NCBI RefSeq assembly: GCF_958295425.1
Contig: NC_081144.1
Span: 7,293,186-7,357,185 of the forward strand
DNA length: 64,000 nucleotides
Direction: 5' to 3'
Origin: Solea solea
Taxonomy: Eukaryota; Chordata; Actinopteri; Pleuronectiformes; Soleidae
The position numbers and the translations under genes are program-made. Below are positions 38,501 to 51,337 of the stretch, in pieces (position 1 is the first letter of the stretch; each line of letters starts with the position of its first letter). A model generated the notes under the pieces. It saw only the letters and a list, made by a program, of their open reading frames with translations, did no database searches and was not told the origin of the DNA.

Positions 38501-38900
38501 TGCCTGGACCAGCGGTTGCTTTTGTGCTTTTAAAACATTAGTCAGAGTAGAGGGAAAAAAGCACTCTGTGCTGTGGCTGCACAATAACCAAACGTGTCAA
38601 TGTCAGGATCTGATGCCTCCATTAACACTGACCAGTTGATTAACTGTGAGAACAGTACACTGGCAGGTAATGTATTCAATGAGTCGATGGTAATGGCTTT
38701 TACATGAGAGTGTCACTGTCTGCACAGGTAATCTGTTTTAGAGGAGACACATGCTGTTAGAAGATGAGAAGCGGGCAGCATGCATTTTCTGGTGCAATAT
38801 AATGACTGTTTTGTCATTAAAACCACCTTTTTTTTGAACGGTACAAACTGCAGCTAATTGTATAAATCAATTCAGGACTTCATACTGCAGTAGATCATTA
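35540..38900. other. Unrecognised intronic DNA
   Basis: No exon or repeat family recognised; only short homopolymers (poly-A near 37573). Confidence 0.45.
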
Positions 38901-39925
38901 ATGCGCCACTACACCGTACAGTTCTAGCGCGACTTAGCTCGGCACGGTTCATCACTACTGTTTATTTGTTTGCTTTTCCAGGAGGGATGCTTTTTTTTTT
39001 AGTACCTGCTCTAGCTTGGTTCCAAGTGAGCTGAGCTGATACTAAACTGACGTCAACAGACTGTCGGCCATTGATTGATCAGCAAGTGTCGTCACAGGAG
39101 TCTTACTGAAACTGAAGAATCAAATCGAACGATGCCAAACTGTGAAAAGACTTAAAAATTCTGAAAATATTTGTTAATCTCCAACATTTAGCAAGGAAAA
39201 GTGCTCTTGCCTTTGCAGCAAGAAGACCCGGGTTCGCAACCCGGTCAGAACAAGGGCCTTTCTGCATGGTGTTTGCATGTTCTCTGCTTGTATGCATGAG
39301 TTTTCTCCGGGTTCTCCTGCTTCCTCCCACAGTCCAAAAACATGCAATATTATATATATATGGGGATTAGGTAAATGTGACGCTCTAAATTGACCATAGG
39401 TGTGAGTGTGAAAGTGGGTGGTTCTCTCTAAGTGTCCCTGTGATGGACTGGCGAACTCTCCAGGGTGTGACCCCGCCTATTGCCCTATGTCAGCTGAGAT
39501 TGGCACAGCTCGCCCCCACCATCATCCTGTGGAGGATTAAGCAGTAGAAGATGGATGGATGGATGGATGGATTTAGCGAGGACATTTCTAAAGCCTTGAT
39601 ATTTAACAAAGGAGTTCGCTGTATTTAGCGACAGCACTCCCCAAAGCCGGCGACCGTGAGCCGCATCACAACCCCTTCTACCAAGTCTGTGCTGCGGTCA
39701 TGCAGGAACTACTGAACTAATCTTTTGAATTAACTGATTCTAATGATTCAGTTACACTGAAAACAACTGCTCGTCACACGTTTCTGTGTTTGTACCACAT
39801 ACAAAACAACATCACAGCAGTTTAGTTTAGTTTAGTTCAGGTACTAAGGATACTATAGTAAATCTACTGTATGTGCCTGGTACCCCACTGTGTGGCGTAG
39901 AGTCATGCAAAAGCACCATTACTGT
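38901..39925. mobile_element. TIR element interrupted by a nested SINE
   Basis: The left part (about 38901-39197) and the part beyond the SINE (39583 to about 39650) align with the element at 58572-59003. Shared motifs include ACAGTTCTAGC, TTAGTACCTGCTCT, AAAAGACTTAAAAAT-like and GTATTTAGCGACAG. The right end is placed near 39925, after CCTGGTACCCC, but is uncertain. If so, this copy is longer than the 58.6 kb one even without the SINE, suggesting internal deletion in the latter. No transposase frame was seen. Confidence 0.6.
39198..39570 (+). mobile_element. Full-length SINE with tRNA-like head and (ATGG)n tail
   Basis: It is the best-preserved copy of the family in the window. The head region carries CTTGCCTTTGCAGCAAGAAG and a box B-like GGTTCGCAACC. 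The middle has GGGCCTTTCTGCATGGTGTT, and TTCCTCCCACAGTCCAAAAA follows. The 3' half has GTGATGGACTGGCGAACTCT and GTCAGCTGAGATTGGCACAG. The tail is five ATGG units (39551-39570). It is flanked by ATTTAGCAAGGA (39186-39197) and ATTTAGCGAGGA (39571-39582), a 12-bp target duplication with one mismatch. Confidence 0.9.
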
Positions 39926-41059
39926 CCTGGCACAAGTTTGACTGTCAATCTGTGCAGCTAATCCAACTATATGAAAATACATGAATTTCCTCTGAGAGTA
40001 AAACCAGTTTGTGTAAAACTAAGTTTCACCTTCACATTGGGCATAATTGCCTGCATTCATTAATTGATTGTAATTAGCTTAAGTCCCTCCTGGCTATACT
40101 GCATTGCCTAAATGAAGGAATGATTCCACTAATGCTGTGAGAGCTCTCACTTAATCTGTGATTGAGAAGAGGATTTAATTTTTCATTTTTGCGTGCACCA
40201 CATTTCGCCACAGTATGTATTTTTTATAGCGTATATATGTCTTTTAGTAGAGGAGACGAAAAACACTGAGAAGAACAAGACACAAATTAGTGCAGAGTGC
40301 TCTTGTGAGTCACATAACAATAAATCTTTTCTGCAAAAATTGGGATCTCTTCACGTTTAACAAAGTCAAAGTGAGGTCACATTTCTGCTGAGGCCTCAAA
40401 CCGACTGTTTGGCACCGTAGAAATTCAACTTGCGATCTATCACCAATATATATTCTCGTCGTATCAATAGCAGAATTAATCGAAACTTTTAATCCACAAT
40501 TTCACAGATATTGATTTCTCTCACACAAACTGCCTGATCATTTAAATCTAATGAAACCACACGTTTGAAGGACACTGGAACAAGTCCATCCACTCAGTGT
40601 ATCCGTCTCCATGTCGATACTGCTCAGGCTTTAAGTAATGGTCATGCTCCAGTACCTGGGGTCAGTGTGGATCTTGCAGATTTACCATCTGTACTGTTGA
40701 CTTTGCAGTGTCATTGAAGACACATACATACAACAGTAAATCTGGGGTAAAACAAAAGACCGGAAGGGGCAATAATACGAGTAGTAAATCCTCTGTCTGT
40801 GTGATGTAGAAAGTCGTGCATAGTAAAATTAGGACTGTGACATAGTTTATTTGATTAAAGTGCCACTCTTGATGTTTTCATTTACCACACATCGGTGTTG
40901 TGAGCTGCCAGTGCCTCGCAAAACCACTGAGGCCGTAGGTCACATCTCGGTTTATAGGATTTCACTGAGGAGTCCAACAGAGCAGTGATTTTCCACTCTG
41001 AGACGATATCATGTTATATGAAAACACTAAAATAAGCTTGAGATGTGAGAGTGCAGCAC
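39926..41059. other. Unrecognised intronic DNA
   Basis: No exon or repeat family recognised. Confidence 0.45.
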
Positions 41060-41560
41060 ATTTTTGTACATGACACACACACACACACACAGGATCGCAC
41101 AGCTATCCTTTTACGGACTCTCATGGAGGTCCATTCATTTGAACAGCCTGAACAAAGCATTATCCCTAACCTTAACTGTACAATTCAAATCTTACCCCTA
41201 AACTTAACCAGTGTTGTCCGATTAGGACCAGGTTTTGGTCTCCATGAGGATGGCTGGTCTGGACAAGGTCAGCGTTTATGCCAGAAAAGGTCCTTAATGT
41301 ACACACACAGTCGGGTTTCCATGACTTCAGAGGTAATTGGCTTACATTAATTTCCTGGAGACTTACTCAGACCATAGCCATAATTACTACTGGCCTTATA
41401 CTTAACTTAAATTAACCTTAACCTAACCTTAAAATATGTCTTCACCTTAAAATTTAGTAATTTACATAATGGGGACTTACTTTTTGTCCCCATAATGACT
41501 GTATAAACAGATTTCGGTCCCTACAACATTAGTAACACCCAGACCACACACTCGCACGTG
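41060..41560. repeat. Dispersed repeat with (AC)n head and TTAACCTTAACCTAACC core
   Basis: It has an (AC)n microsatellite (41073-41091), then ACCTTAACTGTACAATTCAA and a TTAGGACCAGGTTTTGGTCT segment. A second TAACCTTAACCTAACCTTAA block follows, with AATGGGGACTTACTTTTTGT. This is the antisense counterpart of the repeat at 25505-25745 and looks like two partial copies side by side. Confidence 0.5.
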
Positions 41561-43538
41561 CATGTACATGCAACACAAATTATTATACAGCCAGAGTCCA
41601 ATAACAACCTCATATATAATCGGTACAAGCAGCTTTTTAATACAGTCCACGGTTATGGTTTACCGATAATGACGAGAGCATGAAACACACAAAAATTCTA
41701 TGACAATTCTGAAGATGTGGTGCAGCTGAAACTGGATAAGATGACCGGTGAGATATTGTGTGTATGTTTGTATGTTACAGCAGAGGGCAAACGGCCTGTT
41801 TAACTGTAACAAATCATAATATATGAGATAGTATAGATAGCAAGGATGTACACAAAGCACCTCAGGATAAAACAAAACAGTACTTTAAAATGAAATGCAA
41901 GACGCCAGTTCATAAGAACAAGGTTTCAAGGCTATGAAGCTTTAATGAAAGATGACTATTATTGTTTTATTTTATTTTTTTTATAGTACTATTCTTAATT
42001 TAGGTATTGTCTGTACTAAATACAGGTACAAGGGAAGGGTTTGATAGGGAAATTATACTTTATATTTTTATTTTAATCATTCAAACTGCCCACAGATTTA
42101 ATTATTATTATACTATATTATTTTGTAACAAGAACTTTGGCAATTATTTTTTGGTGGGTGGGTGGTTGGGTGACTGATGATTCATGCAGGGATTCATGCA
42201 GTTCCGAGGTGGAAGAGTCAAACAGGTTATTTACTACAGCTATTATTCACTGGCGTCGCCTTAGGGCCTCGCATGCAGATGCTACAATTTATAGAACGGT
42301 CTCTGAACAGCTCACATGAAAGATATTGGTAGACATTCTCTGTGTAGCTGTTCAAAAAGAAGTCTCTTGTCTCTAATCAGTTACCACAGCATGTGCAACT
42401 CAGGCTGGTGACTGAAATACAACGTGTTAGATTTGCACAGGAAGAGCTCGAGGAACCCAGCTGCTCGTCGGAAACGAATGACTGGACGACACGAGATGTT
42501 ACCTCACTCAAATTGAAACTCACGCATGAGTTAATAGGTTTATCTAAAGTATTTTTGTTTAATATTGTAAACAATATTGAGGTAAATATGGCACCATTAC
42601 AGCTTGTTAATTTGGCTGTGTGTGTGTGCGCTTGTAATGAAAGCTCCTTAAGTCGTGATAATTATCGATTGCAGATTAGATAAACAAGATGATGGGGTGG
42701 TAACCAATAGACAGCTGTCAGTATGTATCGTGTTTTTACAGAGTTGGGAAACTAGAGCTAATAATTAGCCCGTAAAAGAGAATAAATTAGATTTAATAGA
42801 TTTTTTTTAAAATTGGAGAGATTTTCTAAGACTTGTATTTGGTCTCTATATTTGCCATTAGTCTCATTCAACACTGGTTAAAGATATGAGCTCGCATACA
42901 GACAAGTGGGAGTGCTCAAGGGTGTAGTAAGAGAACAAAAGTAAAAAAAATAACCCCAGCTGGTGTGAGATCATGTGAAATGTATACGAGAGTGAGAGCA
43001 AATGGCGTACAAAAAAGCAGGAAGAAATGAATAATGTATAGCCACTTGACGGTAATTTTTCCTCATCTCATGTTTGCTTGTTAGCATATATATAAATACT
43101 CTCACTCACAGTCGCACCATTTCAATAATGCTGTTTTGTGTCAACTCAATTTTAGAAAAATCAATGTTTTGTAATAGCAAAAACATTATTGATTTTTTTT
43201 CCCCAAATTAAATGGTCCAACTTTTCTCAGGCAAATCAATGAATCAACTGAATTAACACGTTTCGAGGAAAAAAAAAAAAAAAATTCTATCTCTGGAGCA
43301 TGCTTTGCGTGGGATTAGTTCGATCAATTACAACGATTTCTGGAGAGAAAGATGAGTAGAATAAATGTACTAGATATTAATAGAAACCTCTCACACCAGT
43401 GCTGTCTTATTTGGACCTAAAATGCACCAGGTAAACCACAATATTTTACAGAGTTAATGTTTTCTTCATCAAAACACATACCTGCACAAAGTTGTAATTA
43501 AATGTCAGCAAAAGTAAAAATGTAGCTAATGCTCAATG
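41561..43538. other. Unrecognised intronic DNA
   Basis: It includes a 16-base A run at about 43269-43284. No coding exon or repeat family was recognised. Confidence 0.45.
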
Positions 43539-43539
43539 G

Positions 43540-43570
<31 letters not shown>

Positions 43571-43573
43571 TTA
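43539..43573 (+). repeat. (TTTA)n microsatellite
   Basis: About eight to nine tandem TTTA units. Confidence 0.95.
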
Positions 43574-44440
43574 GGGGCATTTCTTGTCTTGTGGTTTTCT
43601 CTCATTTTCAGCAAACTGCACTCACCTTTATTTATCCATTTTTTATTTGCATATAAGAGGAATAGGACAGAATGTTAATATACATTATCCGTGAATAAAA
43701 CCGTATACATTGAGGAAAAAGACGAGGAAGAGAAAGAACAAAATGTTGGAGAGACCAAAATCAAAACACAAAACTAAAGAGATATAAGTGTCCAAGAATA
43801 GCTTTCAAATACTAAAATTGTGCCATGACAATGAAAGTGGGTATGATACTAAATGACTTAATTTATCCAAAGAGAAAGCTACGCCTAACTTTTTTTATGA
43901 TTTAAGACTCAGTGAATTTCTAATATGTTTTATTTTATGTTGTTTTATTGCCAAATATTTTATGACTAAATATCTGCAAAACTAATGAAAACCTTATTAG
44001 TCTGACCTGTAGATTTAGCGCCAGGCACAAAACATTATTCTGCTAATACGATAAGCTAAGATACTGAATATGGTTATTATACAGCAATATCAACAACATG
44101 GTATTAACATTTTTTCAGAATCGTAGCTTGAACTGCCTCTGACCAGACAGTGAGTCCATTTTGTGTCTCCCATGGTACCTGCCTTAGTGTTGTCTTGTGT
44201 TCTGGAAGACTGGATGATGTTCAGGCTGCTTACCCTGAAGGCCAAACTTTCTCTTTTTGTCCCTGCTGCTGGGCAGCCTGAGTATATTGGCTGGAATTAG
44301 GCTGACAGAACAATCCTTAAAGATTTTTGCCAACTTTACAGTGGCGACATATATTAAATTGTCCTTTTCTTGCTTGTATGTTTTATATACAGTTGCTGCT
44401 GCCAAAAAATAATAAATAACGAGGATTTCTCGTTTAACTC
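43574..44440. other. Unrecognised intronic DNA
   Basis: AT-rich; no exon or repeat family recognised. Confidence 0.45.
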
Positions 44441-44935
44441 GCAGTCATAAAGGGACCCTCGCATCCGCCCAATGTAACTCAGCGAGTGCAGAGACTGAAC
44501 AGTCCATTCACAGATCAGTCAAAGTATTGCAAAGTTGCAGTTCACTTCCTGTTTTGTGGCGAATGGTCGAAATTTGCCAAAATTCCAGTTGTTGCTGTGG
44601 CCACGCCCTTTTGAATCTGCGAAACCTTTTGATAACTTTTCATCTTTGATATGTCTAGTACAAACTATAACATGCTCAGATGAGTTTGTTCCTTTATAAA
44701 GTGCTAAAATTGCCGAGATGGACGCCAAATCCAACATGGCCAACTTCCTGTTTAGTAAAAAAATAAAATTCTCAAAACATTCAGGGAGGCACTTTAGAGT
44801 GAGGGCAACAAACTAGGCAAGTTTCGCCAAAATTGAAGCAACTTTGAAAAATTCCGACTTTCAATTAGAGGCGCAATTGAGCAATAATGCCAACGCACAG
44901 GGCCAAGCACCACAGCTGACCTCCATGCGAAGTGT
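44441..44935. repeat. Possible unclassified teleost interspersed repeat
   Basis: CACTTCCTGTTTTGTGGCGA, GCTGTGGCCACGCCCTTTTG, CAAGTTTCGCCAAAATTGAA and AGAGGCGCAATTGAGC appear in the order I associate with a common unclassified fish repeat. No second copy in the window supports it. Confidence 0.4.
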
Positions 44936-44953
44936 CCCCCCCCCCCCCCCCCC
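44936..44953 (+). repeat. Poly-C tract
   Basis: An uninterrupted run of 18 C. Confidence 0.95.
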
Positions 44954-46049
44954 AAAAACAATTACCGCAAAGCCACGGAGCAACAATAATAATAATAATC
45001 TGAAGGGGAAAAACAAACCTGGTTGATATTGAAGTCGTGCTCTTCGCTGTGCCACTTGGCTTTGAGAATTTCACAGTAATGTTTAGCACTTGAAAAAGAA
45101 AAGACATGTTCCCTCTCCCGCCAGCGTTTTCTCTATAGGCCTGTTAGTGCACACTAATTAAATGCCAGAAATTAATTTGAGTGAAACGTAACGTATTGGG
45201 AAGGAGAATGCACTGGGGGGGACATCTACTCTTGCATTTTGCGACTCTGCTTGGTGATTACCAGCAGTAGTTTTGTCTTGCAGACAGGGGGATTTGCAAA
45301 CAGCAGGAGAAAGGGGATACAAAGCCGCAAGAGCGAGAAGCCCATGGCTCTGGGCAGCCCTTCCTCATGACTCTCCTGGGAATTGACCACTCAGGCTTGG
45401 GTGGGCAAAGTGAGGTGAGTCAGAACTAATCCTGAACTAAAAGAGCCGCTCCTCTGTAGCGAGAGAGCATGATAGATGGGGGGGACAACTGCAATCTGGG
45501 TTTGAGAGACACAGCTTCATGGATTTGGTGTGCTCAGTTGTAAAAGTCAAGTTGAGGGGCACAGATAAAACTGCAGAAAGCCTGCTAGTGTGTGAATGGA
45601 TTGAAAACAATTGCTTGTTTTCTAACGACATTTATTTGATTCGCTTCCCTGTTTGTTTGCGTTGTTTGGACTGTGTAGGAGTATAGACTTCAGCACCAAC
45701 ATGGGATTTGCTGGGCATGGGTGGGTGAGCTGGTCTCAGAGACTGGGCTGCCTGAATGAACTAATGTAGCATACTGTGCACCAAATTACACTTTGCACAG
45801 AATGGGAGTGAGCTCAGTCAGAATCAATTCAGAGTTAGACTTCTCTCCCTCTCCTCAATTACCGCCCTGTTCCAGAGTGTTGAGACTCTGTGAAGGTGAC
45901 AGGACACACCTTGGGAGCACTGCCCAGCTGTGATAAAGCACTAACAAGTCAGCCGCATTATACATTTTGGGGAATGTATTCTCACCTGAATATATCCTTG
46001 GACATTTGAAAACAAAATTTTAAATAACAAGCTGAGGATCATTCGTCAG
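44954..46049. other. Unrecognised intronic DNA
   Basis: It has a short (AAT)n patch near 44985-44998. No exon was recognised. Confidence 0.45.
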
Positions 46050-46310
46050 ATAAGAAGCCTCATCAGACTGAGATGCGGTCCAACCGAGGGCCTTTCTGTG
46101 CGGTGTTTGCATGTTCTCCCTGTGTACGTGTGGGGTTTTTCCTACCACAGACACAGAGGTGTGAGTGTATGTCTCTGTATGTTGGCCCTACGATGGACTG
46201 GCGCCCTGTCCAGGGCCTCTGGCCCCCTGTCAGCTGGGATCGGCTCCAGTGGCCCTGCAACCCTCATGTGGAGGATAAAGCAGTAGACAATGAATGAATA
46301 AATAAATGAA
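46050..46310 (+). mobile_element. SINE (ATCC-tailed family), internally shortened
   Basis: GAGGGCCTTTCTGTGCGGTG, GTTTGCATGTTCTCCCTGTG, CGATGGACTGGCGCCCTGTC, CTGTCAGCTGGGATCGGCTC and ATGTGGAGGATAAAGCAGTA follow the order of the full copy at 39198-39570. The tail has drifted to AATGAATAAATAAATGAA. The middle (the CAGTCCAAAAACATGC segment of the full copy) is missing. Confidence 0.8.
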
Positions 46311-46379
46311 GGACACCTCATTATATCCACATACATTAGAGTCCAAAACTAAGCTAAAATAGGACAAACAATGTTTCTC

Positions 46380-46856
46380 TATGACCTCGTTCAGACATTA
46401 GTATTCACCCTGAGTGAGCTGATAACATGCAGACAGTGCTAACTATGTGTCTGAATGCACCAAATGCAAACAACCACCAAAAACACATTTGGAGGTGATT
46501 TGACGCATTAGAGACCTCTCATTGGTAACCACTGCCACAATATTCTCACTGATCAACACATGATTTACTTTTTGGAAGATTAAAAATACAATCATTTGTT
46601 AAAATAAAAATCTTATTTCATGTTTTTCAGCTTCACTCTACCTGACACTGGTGTTGAAATACAGACACAGATGCACACACTGACAACAGACACACAATGT
46701 GCAGTCAGACTTGTTAACAATCATCATTTGGTTCCTTGCAAGCAGACCTGATGTCGGTGGGTATTTGAATAAGGTGGGTGAAGCCAGTTGAACAGTTGTC
46801 CACTTGTGATGGAATCCCTCAGGGCACATGCTAATACCATGTCTGAATGGGGCCTT
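46380..46856. mobile_element. TIR element, about 477 bp (CCCCATTCAGACATGGTATTA type)
   Basis: The left end reads CCTCGTTCAGACATTAGTAT. The right end, inverted, reads CCCCATTCAGACATGGTATT. The subterminal CCCTCAGGGCACATGCTAAT matches a common fish MITE arrangement. There is no transposase frame and no clear target duplication. Confidence 0.6.
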
Positions 46857-48114
46857 TGATTGTGGGATGTGCGGATAAGCCACTGTTATGTAACGCGCTT
46901 ATCATAACAACTTTGCTTTATGTCTACAAACCAGCCACGGTCTTAACAAAACCGATCAATGGAGTTTTGACATTGTACCGCGTGTTGGGTCTCATCGGTG
47001 CTTTTGTCAAATTTGCTTTAAATGAAAGCAACATATGGCGTATTATACTGATGGTGCCGTGTTTTTTTTTTATTCAGTGATGGTGATAGAAAGTGATACC
47101 TCTAAAGCCAGATGAATAGATGGCCATTATCAAGTGCAAGTAAAATGCAGGTGTGTGCATATTTTTGAAAGCCTCTAAAGCTTTCAGTCCATCTTCACTG
47201 TAGGCTGATGGGATAATCCAATAAGAGCTCTGGCACAACACTGTGAAAAGCTGAGGGGGAGTAAGGCATTGTGCCTGAGGGCCTCTGCATCTGTGTCTAA
47301 TGAGGGAAGAGAAAGGCATATACAAGGTCTCTGTTTCACAGACAGCACAACAGGCAACTAGTTAACCCTCCACTTTCTGCTCAGCTACCATCTCTGCTCT
47401 CCTCCCTCACTCCACCTGTCTCCACAGTTTCAAGCTTACTCCTCCACTGAGGACAGACTTAGTCATCCAGACTGACTGTGCCTGCTTGTTCCTAATTTAG
47501 AGAGCTGCTGTGTGGAAGCTGCCCGTGCTCTTTGTCTGGAAGCTTATGATTGTCTCAGCAAGTCAGCTTCAATACCTAAAACTCAGTGCATGCTCCTGCA
47601 GTTGCTGACTGCTGCAGTCATATCCCTCATGCCAGTCAGTAAAGCTGTACACAGTGATGTGTATGAGACACAATCAAAAGCCTGTGACTTTAATTACACT
47701 CTGTCTGTCCTGAGTATCATAAGCAGCCAACCACTAATTACCTCAAGTACTGGTGCTCTTTGCTCCTGCTTATATGGCAGCATAAAAACCCCACAGATGA
47801 AAACGGACCAAGAGCTGGACCAGTGATGTGGGATTGCAGAGAGGGAGCTTTCAACCTCAATCCCAGGGCGTAAATTACGTAACAATATAGTAAAATATTC
47901 ATGAGACACCATGGGGATGGAATCTTGCCTGCTCTGAAGTGCTGAGCAAACACTTTAGCCGCAGTCTCTCTAAAACTGTAAAGACGATAAGGAAAAGCTC
48001 AGAGTAAGGAGTTGACAATTGCAAACATGAATCCAATTACATTATAGTCAGAAAACAGGTTCTTGTCTCGCGAGGATTGCAAGCAGTATTGGTTCCAAAA
48101 TTATGTTAATGGTG

Positions 48115-48119
<5 letters not shown>
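46857..48119. other. Unrecognised intronic DNA
   Basis: It has a 104-codon plus-strand frame at 47512-47826 with no recognised domain. Nothing else was seen. Confidence 0.45.

Positions 48120-48159
<40 letters not shown>
48120..48159. repeat. (TA)n microsatellite
   Basis: About 40 bases of TA dinucleotides with one C interruption. Confidence 0.95.
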
Positions 48160-49318
48160 GACGGCACACTGCGTCCAATTTGCATGCTTGTCGTGAAACA
48201 AATGTTAGAATTTGATAAGGCAACTCATACAGAAAATTGCAGTGAAAAAGGAACAACAAAGAATCACAACCATCCAGTAAACATGAAGCCAGAATGCAAA
48301 AAAAATGGTTCACACACTAATTAGGAAACGCCATATACAAAAAAAATTAACCTTGTCATCATCAGCTTAGCTTCAACCCAACAGCTCGGCTGAGAAAAAT
48401 AAATGGGTTAAAATGTTGAAGGAAGCCGACCCTGATTTCTGTGGTTATTAGGGGGAAGTGGCAGGTAGTGAAAGCCTCCCTGCCACTCAAGGGAGTCCTG
48501 CTTATGGCTTTATGTGACTTTAATGATGGAGAAAATAACAAGAATCCTCTGAGCAATGCCATGTGAGAGCTCATCCTTTCCTTCGTCGGTATCCTTACAG
48601 CAAGTGCAGATGATTGGGTTTAATTGCAACAGAGTGGTTTGTGCTGGGACTGCTATTCCACAGTAGGAGATTTACGTACATTGCATTTATTCAAAGGCAA
48701 AGGCCACTGTGATCATAATTACATAATTACATGGTAAAAGCAAAAATCCCCATTGTTGTTGTTAGATGCCATGTGTATATTTCTGTGTGTCCTATCGATA
48801 TTGAGTGAATTGTCTTTGAGTGTAACCTCTCTTCCTCAACCTGACTCATCTTTTGCTGCTGTAGTGAGTAATTACCTATATTTCCCACAATGCCTTTGGG
48901 CAACTGCCAGGGAATGAGCATAATTGTGTTCCTATAAGCCGCAAGATGTTAAAGCATTTCCACCTGAGCTGGGGAGGAAATTAAAACTTGGCCAACTAAG
49001 TGACCACCACACTATAACACTCCCCTAGTCTGCATTTTAATGGCGCTTGAGGCCTTAGATAAATTATGGGTACATTTTTCTGCTGTAGTTTTACATTGTC
49101 TGGCAACACTTTCACCCATTAAATAAAAAGTTTTTACCTGAAGTAAAAAGCAAATTGATTTTAACACAAAGGTAACAATCACGTGAAACAAAATAGCAGG
49201 GTCAAGCAATGCAATCAGGTGAAATAGCATATGATACGAGTAATGAAAACAGAAGATGGTGGAAATAGTCAATATTTATGTACAGTACAGTTTTGCCAGT
49301 CACCCATTCACTTCGGCA
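48160..49318. other. Unrecognised intronic DNA
   Basis: No exon or repeat family recognised. Confidence 0.45.
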
Positions 49319-49533
49319 TGGGTTTCTCAATCCTGGTCTTGGTGACTCACTGCCCTGCATGTTTTAAAAGATACCCTAACTCCAACACACCTGATTCAAA
49401 TGAATGGGTTGTTATCAGGCTTCTGCAGCGCTTGCTGATGAGCTGATCAGGTATGTCGGAGCAGGGAAGCATCTATAACATGCAGGGCAGTGGGTCCCCA
49501 GGACCAGGATTGAGGGACACCCTCGTCTTGAGG
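49319..49533. mobile_element. Palindromic MITE, about 215 bp
   Basis: The left arm (GTTTCTCAATCCTGGTCTTG, then CACTGCCCTGCATGTTTTAA, then CTCCAACACACC) is the inverse of the right arm. The right arm reads GTCGGAGCAGGGAAGCATCT, ACATGCAGGGCAGTGGGTCC and CCAGGACCAGGATTGAG. Arms are about 75-80 bases around a roughly 60-base loop. It resembles a widespread hAT-like palindromic element of fish. The target duplication was not resolved. Confidence 0.8.
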
Positions 49534-51337
49534 AACTTTCCAGTTGGAGGACAACTCACTCTACAAGTGAGCCACTGCTGCCCAGTATTGAGCACACAGG
49601 GAACGTTTGAACATGTTCAAAGATTAAACCCTGAAATAATAGAAACAAGGGCTCAAACCAACCGAAGCCATGAGCGATATGAATCTGGTGCGCTACAGTA
49701 AATTGAAAGTCAAGTAGAGGGTTTAACTTATCCGTGTGCAATATTATCCTGTGACCTGCTGTGTTAATGCTATTAAAAGTATAAAAGCCTCTATTATTGT
49801 TTTCACCTGGGGCCTCTCCTGCTCCCATACAAATCATATTTACGCGGCTTCTTGTTTCTCCAAGTGTGTGATTCATGAGTAAGACTCTGCTCGTCAAGTA
49901 CAAAAACAGAAGATAAATGGATTAAAGGCTTTCAAAGCTTCCCAGTTCTCTACTAAAGTTTATTTGAAATACCACAGTAATAAATTCCTAAAGAGCGATG
50001 CTTGGGAAAAAAACGTTGCCTCTTCCGTGATAAATTTTTGTTTGCAATAAGTTTTGTGTCTATTCTGTGAGGTGTTATTTGAATATGGTTTGGGAGATTA
50101 TTGGCGGTGTTATCGGAAATTATGTTGAGCCTTATCAAAGTTAGATTGTAATAGTTTCACATGTAGATGGTGAAACAACGTTGTGTTTTCCAGGTTATGG
50201 CTTTATTTAATTACTTCCTACAAATTAAAACATCACCATGACCAAACCATTGGTTTACTTTTCAAATTGTATCATGTCAATAGTCCCACTTCTCACTGAT
50301 AAAGATGGGATTATGTGTTTAATACATGCTATCCTTGGTGCATTTAATTGCACATGCTCCATTAATCATTCTTTGCCTTTCTCTCCTTTCATGTGATGCC
50401 ACGGCAGAGGCAGTGACACGGGATTAGCTCATGGTTATTCTGGAGAAGTGCTGTGATAAGTAGAACATGCTCAATTGATGGTTGCTTTTAATCTCTCTCA
50501 ATTTTTCAGTTTTTCATGCCAAGCAAAGATAGTAGATGGTAGGACTGTATCCAGTAAAGGCACGTCCAATGCTTGCATGACCAGCCAAAGACATTGACAA
50601 AGTCTCAAGTTGTGTATTGTTGCATCTGCTAGAGACATTTTTGTCAGTACCAGATATCAAAGTGTGTCAGCTATCTCTTGACACAAGTGGCATGTAAACA
50701 GGGTTTTTTTTTTTTTAGCTCTTCCTTTTGAAATAAAGTGTTCTTATTATGGAGGGAAGTGGCAGCTTACTTTAATATTTTTCTCAATTCCTCAGCAGGA
50801 TTTTGGAGTTTCTGGAGGTTCTGTCATGGAGGTAGTTCAGACCCACAGATTCCTTTAAAGCCATTGTCCTATTAAAAGGATCTCTGCTTTGATCATCAAA
50901 GGCATAACAGAATCTGAGTTGCACTCTGCTCACACATCTCTTTGCCAGGTACTGCATGATATAGCCCAATGCCATTCATAGAAGAAACTAAGTTAGACTT
51001 CAACTGCGCCACAGGATTTGGTGCCTCACAATGTTTCTAGCAGGTTTGTTGGGTATAACATTTCAGATTGTGTGGCACTCAGTCCAAGTTTGATGTAATT
51101 AAGTCTATTTTAACCAGTACAAAGAAGAGACTCCTCATTTAAGGTGTCAAACATCTCACAGGAGTGTTGCAGTGTAGGCAAACTACTGCTAGCTTTTACA
51201 TTTACACCATGAGACACCTCTTGTGTGAGCTTCATAACGAACCTCCTGTTAGTTGTAGTGAGGATAATAAGAATGCACATTCCCATGACTGGTCTGCAGG
51301 GCACCAGAAGAAATGTGGCATTTGTTCCGTTATGCCT
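49534..51337. other. Unrecognised intronic DNA
   Basis: It contains a poly-T run near 50704-50717. No exon or repeat family was recognised. Confidence 0.45.
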
